A program made the position numbers and the translations under genes. The notes beneath the pieces were generated by a model. The model was given only the letters and a program-made list of their open reading frames with translations, was not told where the DNA came from and searched no databases. This document shows positions 1 through 7,030 of a DNA stretch of 64,000 bases, one piece after another. The DNA lies in assembly GCF_013185185.1 (NCBI RefSeq), contig NZ_JAAZWE010000006.1, forward strand, positions 416,878 through 480,877, given 5' to 3'. Origin of the DNA: Saccharibacillus endophyticus. Lineage in GTDB: Bacteria > Bacillota > Bacilli > Paenibacillales > Paenibacillaceae. Position 1 is the stretch's first letter, and each line of letters begins with the position of its first letter.

Positions 1-193
1 GTTCGCGTCCGTTAACGGGGACGAGTCGGCTGCGGCAAAAATCTGCCAAGCACTCCGGAATCAGCTTTCGGTCCGTTGGCCTCCCAGGCTCTTCCACCCA
101 TGTGCCGAACGCACAAGGAGCCTGTTCGCTGAGGAGGCGTCCCTTCAGGACGTACTTCATTCCTTCATCGTGTTACCTATTATGGATGAATGC
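1..193 (-). ncRNA. T-box leader, alanine specifier (alaS leader, partial)
   Basis: A T-box stem I can be read on the minus strand. The GGAAT arm pairs with ATTCC at 57-61. The AGTA box and a CGTCC/GGAC helix follow. The 3' side of the specifier loop reads CGAAA-GCT-G, which puts the specifier GCT (Ala) at 63-65. Nested distal hairpins (GCCTCC/GGAGGC, CAGGCTC/GAGCCTG, TGTGC/GCACA) lie between 77 and 143. The antiterminator and terminator, and presumably alaS, lie beyond position 1. T-boxes sense uncharged tRNA. The alaS assignment rests on the specifier codon and on alaS lying close to iscS/mnmA in Bacillus. The start near 193 is set by the promoter just upstream. Confidence 0.7.
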
Positions 194-199
194 TTTCCC

Positions 200-228
200 A
201 GTATATCGGGCACCCGAATTTCTGTCAA
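200..228 (-). promoter_or_regulatory. Sigma-A promoter of the alanine T-box transcript
   Basis: On the minus strand a perfect -35 TTGACA (223-228) and a -10 TATACT (200-205) are separated by exactly 17 bases. Transcription should start near 193, right before the T-box stem I. This is one of the best promoter matches in the window. Confidence 0.8.
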
Positions 229-268
229 TGAGAAAGCAACCGACAGAACAGAATCCGCAAAAAGCAAA

Positions 269-319
269 AAAAGGCGAAAGAACCCGGGAACAAACTCGCT
301 TGAGTTCCCTTGTTCTTCC
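269..319 (-). terminator. Terminator after the zinc-ribbon gene
   Basis: A two-part stem, AAGAAC/GTTCTT outside GGGAAC/GTTCCC (core 286-309), is followed on the minus strand by a run of seven T after a short gap. It separates the cymR-iscS unit from the promoter of the T-box transcript. Confidence 0.6.
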
Positions 320-338
320 GACCTCGTCTGATACTTAT

Positions 339-557
339 TTAGGAAGCTCTCGACTCCGCATGAAGCTGATGTGCGGTATCCGCCGCATTTTCCAGACAAA
401 ACAAATCGTCCAGCGAACTGAGCGTTCCGTCTTTTTCAACTTGATAAACCGACATCTTTCCGGCATTAACGGTCAATTCGATAAAGCAGCTCCAGCAGTA
501 GAACTGATGCGAGCCGATTTTCCCGATATCTTTGGAACTGCAATTTGGACATTTCAT
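339..557 (-). CDS. Small zinc-ribbon protein
   Basis: A 72-residue protein with an N-terminal zinc ribbon: C3-P-N-C6 and C21-W-S-C24 are the expected four zinc ligands. The rest is a short strand-rich tail with no other motif. The ATG at 557 is preferred over the in-frame GTG at 569 because AGGTGA lies nine bases before it. The gene follows iscS by about 140 bases and precedes a terminator, so it probably rides on the cymR-iscS transcript. The protein looks conserved in this bacterial group, but I know no function. A role linked to sulfur or iron-sulfur metabolism is only suggested by position. Confidence 0.75.
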   Translation of the reverse strand: MKCPNCSSKDIGKIGSHQFYCWSCFIELTVNAGKMSVYQVEKDGTLSSLDDLFCLENAADTAHQLHAESRAS

Positions 558-700
558 TATGGGGATCACCTATCCGTCCGCTTATTTGAATGTCATGAAG
601 AAGTCTGGCCTTCTTCCGATTGAACGATTATTCACAATCTGAATCACGAAACAAACTTATGCTTGACGTTGGTCTATTTCGAATCGCCCTGCGGGGCATA

Positions 701-1852
701 TCAATGATTGATACGCACGCGGCCGATAATCGTTTCAATTTTTTTGACGACTATTTCGATTTCCTTCGAAGTATTACCCAACCCGAAGCTGAATCGAATC
801 GCGGAATGCAAAACATTTTCAGGCAAATTCATGGCACGCAATACATGGGAAGTCTCCAGCGAACCCGACGTGCATGCCGAACCGCTGGCTGCGGCAATCC
901 CTTCCATGTCCAAGTTCATCAACATCGTCTCGGTCCCCACGGCCGGGAAGCTGATGTTCACGACATGTGCCAATGTGTGCTCAGGGTCTCCATTAACAAC
1001 AAACCGATCCTCGCCGATTGCCGTCTTCAACCCTTCCACAAGCTGGTGACGCAATCGAATCGACTCCGCATGGCGTTCATCTAGCCCGGATACGGCCAGT
1101 TCGACGGCTTTGGCAAATCCGGCCATTCCGGCCAGGTTCTCCGTGCCCGCGCGGCGCTTGCGTTCCTGATTACCTCCGTGCAGCAAAGCAGGCAGTTTGA
1201 TATGCGGCGCTACGTACAAAGCCCCGATCCCTTGCGGACCGTTGATTTTATGCGCCGAGAAACTGATCAGGTCCGCGTTCAATTCCTCGCAGTCGATCTT
1301 CAGCGAACCGAGTGCCTGAACGGCATCCGTATGGAACCAAATACCCTGTTCACGAGCAAAAGCGCCAATCTCGCGGATCGGCTGCGTCGTGCCTACCTCG
1401 TTGTTCGCCAACATCACGCTGATCAGCGTCGTGTCCGGACGAACATGTTCGCGAATCCAATTCAGGTCCACGCGCCCGAACGTATCGACAGGAATGTACT
1501 CCACCTCAAACCCCTGTTCCGCCAGCCGTTCGGCCGCGTGCAGCACGGCATGATGCTCGATCTGCGATACGAGCAAATGGCGCCCCCTGTCCATGCGAGC
1601 CATGGCTGCACCGAACAGCGCCGCGTTGTCGCTCTCCGTACCGCCCGATGTGAATACCAGATCGGACGGACGGGCATGAATGGCGGCCGCGATCCGTTCG
1701 CGCGCCGAGCTGACGATTCGCTTGGCGTCGCGTCCGAACGCATGCACGCTGGACGCATTGCCGTAAGTTCCGGTCATAATGCGCAGCATCTCTTCGGCGA
1801 CAAGCGGATGCACCGGGGTAGACGCTGCATGATCCATATAAATTCTGTTCAT
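701..1852 (-). CDS. iscS: Cysteine desulfurase (IscS/NifS family, YrvO-like)
   Basis: A 383-residue PLP enzyme that takes sulfur from L-cysteine as a persulfide and passes it to acceptors such as MnmA for tRNA 2-thiouridine. Visible motifs are the N-terminal YMDHAASTP, TSGGTESDN in the cofactor pocket, the PLP lysine in SAHKINGPQG, and the catalytic loop cysteine in GSACTSG. The ATG at 1852 has GGGGTGA eight bases upstream and is preferred over the GTG at 1864. It lies 18 bases after cymR, so the two are co-transcribed as in Bacillus. mnmA, the usual partner, is only 0.5 kb beyond cymR but on the other strand. Confidence 0.95.
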   Translation of the reverse strand: MNRIYMDHAASTPVHPLVAEEMLRIMTGTYGNASSVHAFGRDAKRIVSSARERIAAAIHARPSDLVFTSGGTESDNAALFGAAMARMDRGRHLLVSQIEHHAVLHAAERLAEQGFEVEYIPVDTFGRVDLNWIREHVRPDTTLISVMLANNEVGTTQPIREIGAFAREQGIWFHTDAVQALGSLKIDCEELNADLISFSAHKINGPQGIGALYVAPHIKLPALLHGGNQERKRRAGTENLAGMAGFAKAVELAVSGLDERHAESIRLRHQLVEGLKTAIGEDRFVVNGDPEHTLAHVVNISFPAVGTETMLMNLDMEGIAAASGSACTSGSLETSHVLRAMNLPENVLHSAIRFSFGLGNTSKEIEIVVKKIETIIGRVRINH

Positions 1853-1870
1853 TTTTGCGTTCACCCCAAC

Positions 1871-2290
1871 TTAAATGTAGAACATATAATTATCCGGTTC
1901 GCCCTTATCTCGGAACGAGATCAGATCGCCCAGCGTCGTCGAATCGATCACGTCGGCGATGGCGTCACGGATTTTTTTCCACAGATCGCGCTTGGCCGGG
2001 TCGTCTTCTTCGGCGAAGTCCACAACCGAGATCGGACCTTCCAACACGCGAATAATTTCGCCTGCCGTTACCGTATCGGGATCACGCGACAAGATGTAGC
2101 CGCCGTAAGCGCCACGGATACTTTTCACCAGACCTCCGTTACGCAGCGGGGCAATCAATTGCTCCAGGTAATGCTCGGACAACGAGTTTTTCTCGGCGAT
2201 ACTTTTCAGGGAAGTCGGTCCTTCGCCGTATCTTGCTGCAAGTTCCATCATAATGGTTAAGCCGTAACGGCCTTTAGTCGATATCTTCAA
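1871..2290 (-). CDS. cymR: Rrf2-family regulator of cysteine metabolism CymR
   Basis: A 139-residue Rrf2-type winged-helix repressor. It begins MKISTKGRYGLTIM, has the helix-turn-helix around SLKSIAEKNSLSEHYLEQL, and ends in a FYI tail that closely follows B. subtilis CymR. It lacks the three cysteines of the Fe-S members (IscR, NsrR), as expected for CymR, which acts with CysK. The TTG at 2290 is chosen over the GTG at 2299: it gives the family N-terminus MKIST and sits six bases after AAAGAGGTG. First gene of the cymR-iscS unit. Confidence 0.92.
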   Translation of the reverse strand: MKISTKGRYGLTIMMELAARYGEGPTSLKSIAEKNSLSEHYLEQLIAPLRNGGLVKSIRGAYGGYILSRDPDTVTAGEIIRVLEGPISVVDFAEEDDPAKRDLWKKIRDAIADVIDSTTLGDLISFRDKGEPDNYMFYI

Positions 2291-2464
2291 TAGAGGCACC
2301 TCTTTCGATTCATTCGGGGTTATAGCCTGTGTATACTCAGACTATCGTAACATAATCGCGGAGTGTGATGCACTACAGAATCTATGCTTTGCGAAAATGT
2401 CCGCGCGGAAAGGACTTGTTGAGTTTTAAAATAAGGCGGGACAGTCGTAAATATCCGTTTTTTG

Positions 2465-2473
2465 TGGTAAAAT
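2465..2473 (+). promoter_or_regulatory. Possible extended -10 promoter for mnmA
   Basis: TGGTAAAAT (TG-N-TAAAAT) fits an extended -10. No good -35 lies 16-18 bases upstream. If used, the mnmA transcript would carry about 300 bases of leader, including repeat copy 1 and a short GC-rich hairpin. Inference from sequence only. Confidence 0.35.
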
Positions 2474-2528
2474 GTTGCGGAGCGCGCGCGGATGAACGGC
2501 GAGAAAATCCTGTTCGGAAAAGAAGCTT

Positions 2529-2654
2529 GGCGGCTCCGGGATGAATTCGTTCCGGTCGCGTGTTGAAATCGGCAAAAAGGATTGGATTCAAAAAGGAATT
2601 TTCCCGATTTCAAAGGCGAACATTTCATTCCTCCACTGAATTCATCCCTCCGCC
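2529..2654 (+). repeat. Structured intergenic repeat, copy 1
   Basis: Outer arms are GGCGG (2529-2533) with CCGCC (2650-2654), then GGGATGAATTC (2538-2548) with GAATTCATCCC (2638-2648). Inside is a second stem, GAAATCGG with CCGATTTC, then the conserved TCAAAGGC. The same architecture recurs at 36159 and 50287, with stem bases changed on both sides. It lies between cymR and mnmA and would fall in the mnmA leader. Confidence 0.75.
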
Positions 2655-2693
2655 TGCTGCTTCCGTTCGCAAACTGATTTCTCGACACTCTCA

Positions 2694-2710
2694 AACGCGC
2701 AGAGCGCGTT
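2694..2710 (+). other. Short perfect hairpin with T-rich 3' flank in the mnmA leader
   Basis: AACGCGC - AGA - GCGCGTT is a perfect 7-bp stem with a three-base loop, followed by ATTTCGTTTTTAG. It has the form of a weak intrinsic terminator about 60 bases before the mnmA start. It could attenuate mnmA or end a short leader RNA. No competing antiterminator was worked out. Confidence 0.4.
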
Positions 2711-2773
2711 ATTTCGTTTTTAGTTTGATTTGATGAAGCTCGAACACATTTCTTATAGAAGACGGTGATAGAT

Positions 2774-3913
2774 ATGAATAAATCTCCTCAAGAAACACGG
2801 GTAGTGGTCGGCATGTCCGGCGGGGTCGATTCTTCGGTTACGGCGCTGCTGCTCAAGGAGCAAGGGTATGACGTGATCGGGATCTTTATGAAAAACTGGG
2901 ACGATACCGACGAGTTCGGACATTGCACGGCCGAAGATGATGCCGAGGATGTTCGTCGCGTTTGCGAGAAGATCGGGATTCCTTACTATACGGTCAACTT
3001 TGAAAAGGAATACTTCGACAAAGTGTTCTCGTATTTCCTGGATGAATACAAGCGCGGACGGACGCCGAATCCGGACGTCATGTGCAACCGCGAGATCAAG
3101 TTCGGCGAATTCTTGAACAAAGCGCTGGATCTGGGAGCCGATTATGTAGCTACCGGACATTATGCGCGGGTAACGGAAGAGAACGGCGAATTCAAGCTGC
3201 TGCGCGGCGTGGACAACAATAAGGACCAGACGTATTTCCTGAATGCGTTGAATCCGTATCAACTGTCCAAAACGATGTTCCCGATCGGCCATTTGCCGAA
3301 ACCGGAAGTTCGTCGGATCGCGGAAGAAGCGGGCCTTGCGACGGCACGCAAAAAAGACAGTACGGGAGTATGTTTTATCGGCGAACGCAACTTCCGCGAA
3401 TTCCTCAGCGGTTATCTGCCGGCCAAATCCGGCGAGATGGTCGATATCGCAACGGGCGAATCGAAAGGCCGTCATGACGGGCTGATGTATTATACGTTCG
3501 GACAACGCCAAGGATTGGGCATCGGAGGTTCCGGCAACGGCGAGCCTTGGTTCGTAGCCGACAAAGATTTGGAAAACAACATTCTGTATGTGGTACAAGG
3601 CGATAAGCATCCGAGCCTGTACTCCACCGGTCTGGTCGCAAGCGGCGTGACGTTTGCTTCGGGACGGGACGAATTGGCGAACGGTTCTCTGACCTGCACG
3701 GCCAAATTCCGTTATCGTCAACCCGATCAAGGCGTGACCTTGACCCGCCTCGAAGACGGATCGGTCCATGTTGCCTTTGCGGAGAACCAAAAAGCGATTA
3801 CTCCGGGTCAAGCAGTCGTGTTCTACGACGGAGAAACTTGTCTCGGCGGCGGCACGATCGAAACGGTCGAGAAAGTTCCTTACGGAGCAACCGAACAAGC
3901 AGGTATCTTTTAA
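2774..3913 (+). CDS. mnmA: tRNA-specific 2-thiouridylase MnmA
   Basis: A 379-residue enzyme that thiolates U34 in tRNAs for Lys, Glu and Gln, using ATP and persulfide sulfur from the desulfurase. The ATP pyrophosphatase P-loop is GMSGGVDSSV near the N-terminus. The catalytic cysteines are in NPDVMCNREIKF and DSTGVCFIGER, followed by the usual beta-barrel C-terminus. The ATG at 2774 is chosen over the GTG at 2765 because GGTGA lies five bases before the ATG. It is divergent from cymR-iscS, unlike the co-directional order in Bacillus, so a local inversion is likely. A bidirectional terminator follows. Confidence 0.96.
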   Translation: MNKSPQETRVVVGMSGGVDSSVTALLLKEQGYDVIGIFMKNWDDTDEFGHCTAEDDAEDVRRVCEKIGIPYYTVNFEKEYFDKVFSYFLDEYKRGRTPNPDVMCNREIKFGEFLNKALDLGADYVATGHYARVTEENGEFKLLRGVDNNKDQTYFLNALNPYQLSKTMFPIGHLPKPEVRRIAEEAGLATARKKDSTGVCFIGERNFREFLSGYLPAKSGEMVDIATGESKGRHDGLMYYTFGQRQGLGIGGSGNGEPWFVADKDLENNILYVVQGDKHPSLYSTGLVASGVTFASGRDELANGSLTCTAKFRYRQPDQGVTLTRLEDGSVHVAFAENQKAITPGQAVVFYDGETCLGGGTIETVEKVPYGATEQAGIF

Positions 3914-3955
3914 AAATTACCGATTGCTTTCTTCGCCCGATGCGACATAAAAAAA

Positions 3956-3995
3956 GAAGCCCGCTGTTCACCGTATAAGGTGAGCAGCGGGCTTC
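3956..3995. terminator. Bidirectional terminator between mnmA and the LCP gene
   Basis: A strong 17-bp stem (GAAGCCCGCTG... with ...CAGCGGGCTTC) has A-runs on its left side and a short T-rich stretch on its right. It sits between convergent genes and can serve both. Confidence 0.85.
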
Positions 3996-4049
3996 TTGCT
4001 TACGAGCTGTGCGTTATATTCGAGCTTTTTATTACGTTGCAAAAGTCTG

Positions 4050-5195
4050 TTATTGACCGGTGTCGCCTGCGGGTTGACCTTCCTGATCCGTGTGCGAATC
4101 CCCGCCTTCGTCGGTGTCATCCACAAGCAGGTCCGAAGCCGTCGAATTCGAATCGAGCCACTTATTGATCGATTCGATCGTTTCTTCCAAATCCTGGTCA
4201 TCCAGTTCGTAATACCAAGCATCCCTCGACACGCCTTCGCCTTGCAGCATATGGCTGCTGATTTCCGGCGTCGTATCGCTCATGATCACGGTCTTGGCCA
4301 ACGACAGCATAAAATCGGAAGTCATGTTGGTTTTGAAATTCTGTCCCGCGATTCCGATCAATTCCGGAATTTTGGTCAGGTTCTCCACGCTTTTCATTCG
4401 ATTCAACATCTGTTTAAGGAAAATCCGATGGCGTTCGGTACGCTTGAAATCGGAATCTTCGCGGTAACGGACATAATTCAAAGCTTCCGTTCCGTCATAG
4501 ATCGGTTTGTTGGCTTCGATCGTGAATTTTTCGTGATCGGCTTGTTTGTTCTCGATCGTCTCGGTAATCGGCAGCTCTACGCCGCCCATCGCGTTGACGA
4601 CGTCTTTCAAACCGTTGAAGTTGATCGTGGCATAGTAATCGACATCGTGTTCCAACAGCGCTTCTACGGTGTCGACACTCATTTGCGCGCCGCCGTACGC
4701 GTAAGCCGCGTTGATCTTCGTTTCCGAACGGGTTCCTTTGATCGTCGGCGTGCCGACCATCTTCACGTAGGAGTCGCGCGGAATGGAAATCAATAACACT
4801 TTGTTGTCTACCGGACGGACAACCGAATAGATGATGGAGTCGGTACGCGCGATCTCGTCTTCGCGTTGGTCCGTTCCGAGCAGCAGTACCGAGAAAGGTT
4901 CTTTGGTCAATTCGGCCACCGTCAACTGCTGTTCTTCGCCTCCGCCTTTGCCCGGCTGGTCGATCGGCACGTAAGAGTCGTCCAGCGCTTCTTTGACCGT
5001 ACCGGCCAGGAACGTATCGAAAGCAAGCACCATCAATTCTTTACGGAAAATAAATCCGCCGAGTCCCAGAACGAGTACGACGCAAAGCGCAATCAGCCAG
5101 GCTCTGCCTTTGTTCTTCTTTGTTTTCGGTTTCTTCTTCTGATGCCTCTGCGCTCTCGTCAGTACGCGAGCCTCGGCCGGCTGGTTTTTATCCAT
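4050..5195 (-). CDS. LytR-CpsA-Psr (LCP) family cell-wall ligase
   Basis: A 381-residue membrane-anchored protein. The N-terminus is Lys/Arg-rich, followed by one transmembrane helix (about residues 35-55) and an extracellular LCP domain. Characteristic motifs are LLGTDQRED, ARTDSI, SIPRDSYV, MGGVELP, and YVRYREDSDFKRTERHR, which holds the arginines that bind the polyprenyl-pyrophosphate substrate. LCP enzymes attach teichoic acids or other polymers to peptidoglycan; the exact polymer cannot be told here. The C-terminal tail is acidic and low in complexity. The ATG at 5195 is preferred over the TTG at 5222, with AGAAAGG about ten bases upstream. It stands alone between a terminator and its own putative promoter. 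Confidence 0.9.
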   Translation of the reverse strand: MDKNQPAEARVLTRAQRHQKKKPKTKKNKGRAWLIALCVVLVLGLGGFIFRKELMVLAFDTFLAGTVKEALDDSYVPIDQPGKGGGEEQQLTVAELTKEPFSVLLLGTDQREDEIARTDSIIYSVVRPVDNKVLLISIPRDSYVKMVGTPTIKGTRSETKINAAYAYGGAQMSVDTVEALLEHDVDYYATINFNGLKDVVNAMGGVELPITETIENKQADHEKFTIEANKPIYDGTEALNYVRYREDSDFKRTERHRIFLKQMLNRMKSVENLTKIPELIGIAGQNFKTNMTSDFMLSLAKTVIMSDTTPEISSHMLQGEGVSRDAWYYELDDQDLEETIESINKWLDSNSTASDLLVDDTDEGGDSHTDQEGQPAGDTGQ

Positions 5196-5545
5196 TTCGT
5201 TTGTACCTTTCTCTCCCCACAAAAGTCGTCGGCTTACGGCGTGTTTTCAGATGAACACACGACGGGCTACGGTGACCGAATTCGACAAAGTAAAATCGAC
5301 CGGCTTTTGAAGTCCCTTATGGAAGCTAAAATAGAAGCATTAATCTAATTTTATACCTATCGGATCGATCTCAAACTTGAAGACACACTTTAGATTACTA
5401 CATTTCGCATTGTTCTGACAATTCTAACATACGAAACCTATATAAAAAGTACGATTCAAGAGATTCGGGTATCGGAAAGCAAGACAGCCGCAACGCCGTT
5501 TCGCCGACGCATGTCGCCCGAATTTTATCCATCGTTCTTTTTTTA
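5196..5545. other. Intergenic stretch without a gene
   Basis: 350 bases between the LCP gene and rarA. Apart from the putative promoter at 5392-5421, I see no convincing coding frame, repeat or strong terminator. A 6S RNA would be expected near rarA by analogy with Bacillus, but I could not build its fold here. Confidence 0.5.
5392..5421 (-). promoter_or_regulatory. Putative promoter of the LCP gene
   Basis: TTGTCA (5416-5421) and TAATCT (5392-5397) on the minus strand are separated by 18 bases. It lies about 200 bases upstream of the LCP start, which implies a long leader. Confidence 0.35.
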
Positions 5546-6859
5546 TCATTGCTCGCGACGACGTTGTTGATTCAGACGAATTTTGGATTCGTTCCCCTGC
5601 TCCGTGGCTTCATAAAAAACGGTTCCTTCCAATTCTTTCGGCAGGTAGGCTTGTTTGACGTAGTGGTTCGCGAAGTTATGCGGATATTTGTAACCTTCGT
5701 GCCCGAGCTTCTCCGCCCCCTTGTAATGGGTATCGCGCAGATGAAGCGGGACCTCCGTCGTGGCCGTTCGACCGAAAGAAGCTTCGGCTTTGGCGATCGC
5801 CGTATATACGGCATTGGATTTCGGACTTTCGACGGCGAACAGGATGGCCTGCGCAACGTTGAGTTTGGCTTCCGGCCAGCCGTTATTGCGATAGGCTTCC
5901 AGGGCGGCTACAGCCTGCACCATCGCTTGGGGATTGGCGAGTCCGATATCCTCGCTGCTGGCCGCAATCAAGCGTCGGATAAACGTCATCGGGTCCATGC
6001 CGAGTTTTTCCACGGCATACAGGAACCAGTACAACGCCGCATCGCTGGAGCCCCGAATCGACTTATGAAAAGCGGATAATACGTCATATTGCGTAGATTC
6101 GTCGGCTCGCGCGATCGGGCGGCGCACCGATTCCTCCGCCGCTTCCAGCGTTACGACTATTTTGCCGTCGGCTTGCGGCGGCGTAGTCAGCGCCGCAAGC
6201 TCCAGCGCATTCAGCGCGCGCCGGATATCGCCGCCGGACATCGCCGCAATATGCTGAAGCGCATCCTCTTCGACGCTCAGGTCCATGTAGCCCAAGCCTC
6301 GCTCCGAATCGGCAAGCGCCCGGCTCATCGCAATCCGGGCATGCTCCGCCGTAAGCGGATGAAGCTGGAACAAGGTCGATCGGCTCATCAAAGCGCCGTT
6401 GACGTAATGAAACGGATTCTCGGTCGTCGCGCCGATAAAGATGATCGTTCCTTTCTCCACCGCCGGAAGCAGCGCATCCTGACGCGAGCTATTGAAGCGA
6501 TGAACCTCGTCGAGGAACAAAATCGTTTTGCTTCCGTACAACGCCTTGTCGTCGGCAGCTTGCTGAATGACCTCGCGTACATCTTTGACCGTCGCATCGA
6601 CGGCGTTCAAGCGTATAAATTTACCCTGCGTGTGATTGGAAATAATATGAGCCAATGTGGTCTTTCCGCAGCCGGGAGGCCCGTATAATACGATCGACCC
6701 TACTTTATCGGCTTCGATCGCCCGGCGCAATAGTCGGCCCGGGCCGACGATATCTTCCTGTCCGATGTATTCGTCCAGCGTCAACGGCCGCATCCGGTCA
6801 GCCAATAGGCCGCCAGTCTCCTGCCTGCCTGCGTCTCCGTCGTAATTGAACAGATCCAA
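5546..6859 (-). CDS. rarA: Replication-associated recombination protein RarA (MgsA/YrvN)
   Basis: A 437-residue AAA+ ATPase of the RarA/WRNIP1 family, which acts at stalled replication forks and interacts with SSB. Motifs are Walker A GPPGCGKTT, Walker B ILFLDEVHRFN, sensor 1 IGATTENP, then the lid and tetramerisation domains with KSIRGSD and the C-terminal HYVKQAYLP. The TTG at 6859 (MDLFNYDGD) is preferred over the GTG at 6868: AAAGGA lies ten bases from the TTG but touches the GTG. In Bacillus it also neighbours cymR. Here an LCP gene and mnmA intervene. Confidence 0.95.
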   Translation of the reverse strand: MDLFNYDGDAGRQETGGLLADRMRPLTLDEYIGQEDIVGPGRLLRRAIEADKVGSIVLYGPPGCGKTTLAHIISNHTQGKFIRLNAVDATVKDVREVIQQAADDKALYGSKTILFLDEVHRFNSSRQDALLPAVEKGTIIFIGATTENPFHYVNGALMSRSTLFQLHPLTAEHARIAMSRALADSERGLGYMDLSVEEDALQHIAAMSGGDIRRALNALELAALTTPPQADGKIVVTLEAAEESVRRPIARADESTQYDVLSAFHKSIRGSSDAALYWFLYAVEKLGMDPMTFIRRLIAASSEDIGLANPQAMVQAVAALEAYRNNGWPEAKLNVAQAILFAVESPKSNAVYTAIAKAEASFGRTATTEVPLHLRDTHYKGAEKLGHEGYKYPHNFANHYVKQAYLPKELEGTVFYEATEQGNESKIRLNQQRRREQ

Positions 6860-6970
6860 ACTCGTCACGTCCTTTCATGCCTTTATTCAATATAGTGTGC
6901 ATCGGCCGCGAACGCAAATCGGAAATTCAAGCAAATCGTCTCCGAGCAGCCGTTTCGATGCATAAATAAA

Positions 6971-6993
6971 AGACCGCGAGTGCATCGCGGTCT
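6971..6993 (-). terminator. Terminator of poxB
   Basis: AGACCGCGA and TCGCGGTCT form a perfect 9-bp stem with a five-base loop. It is followed on the minus strand by TTTATTTAT. It lies about 40 bases past the poxB stop. Confidence 0.8.
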
Positions 6994-7030
6994 ATCCTCA
7001 TGATTCATCTAACCGGTCGGCATCGCCGGT

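Noticed and set aside
5223..5545. 6S RNA near rarA, by analogy with Bacillus
   Set aside because: I could not form the long closing stem and central bubble of 6S RNA from this stretch.
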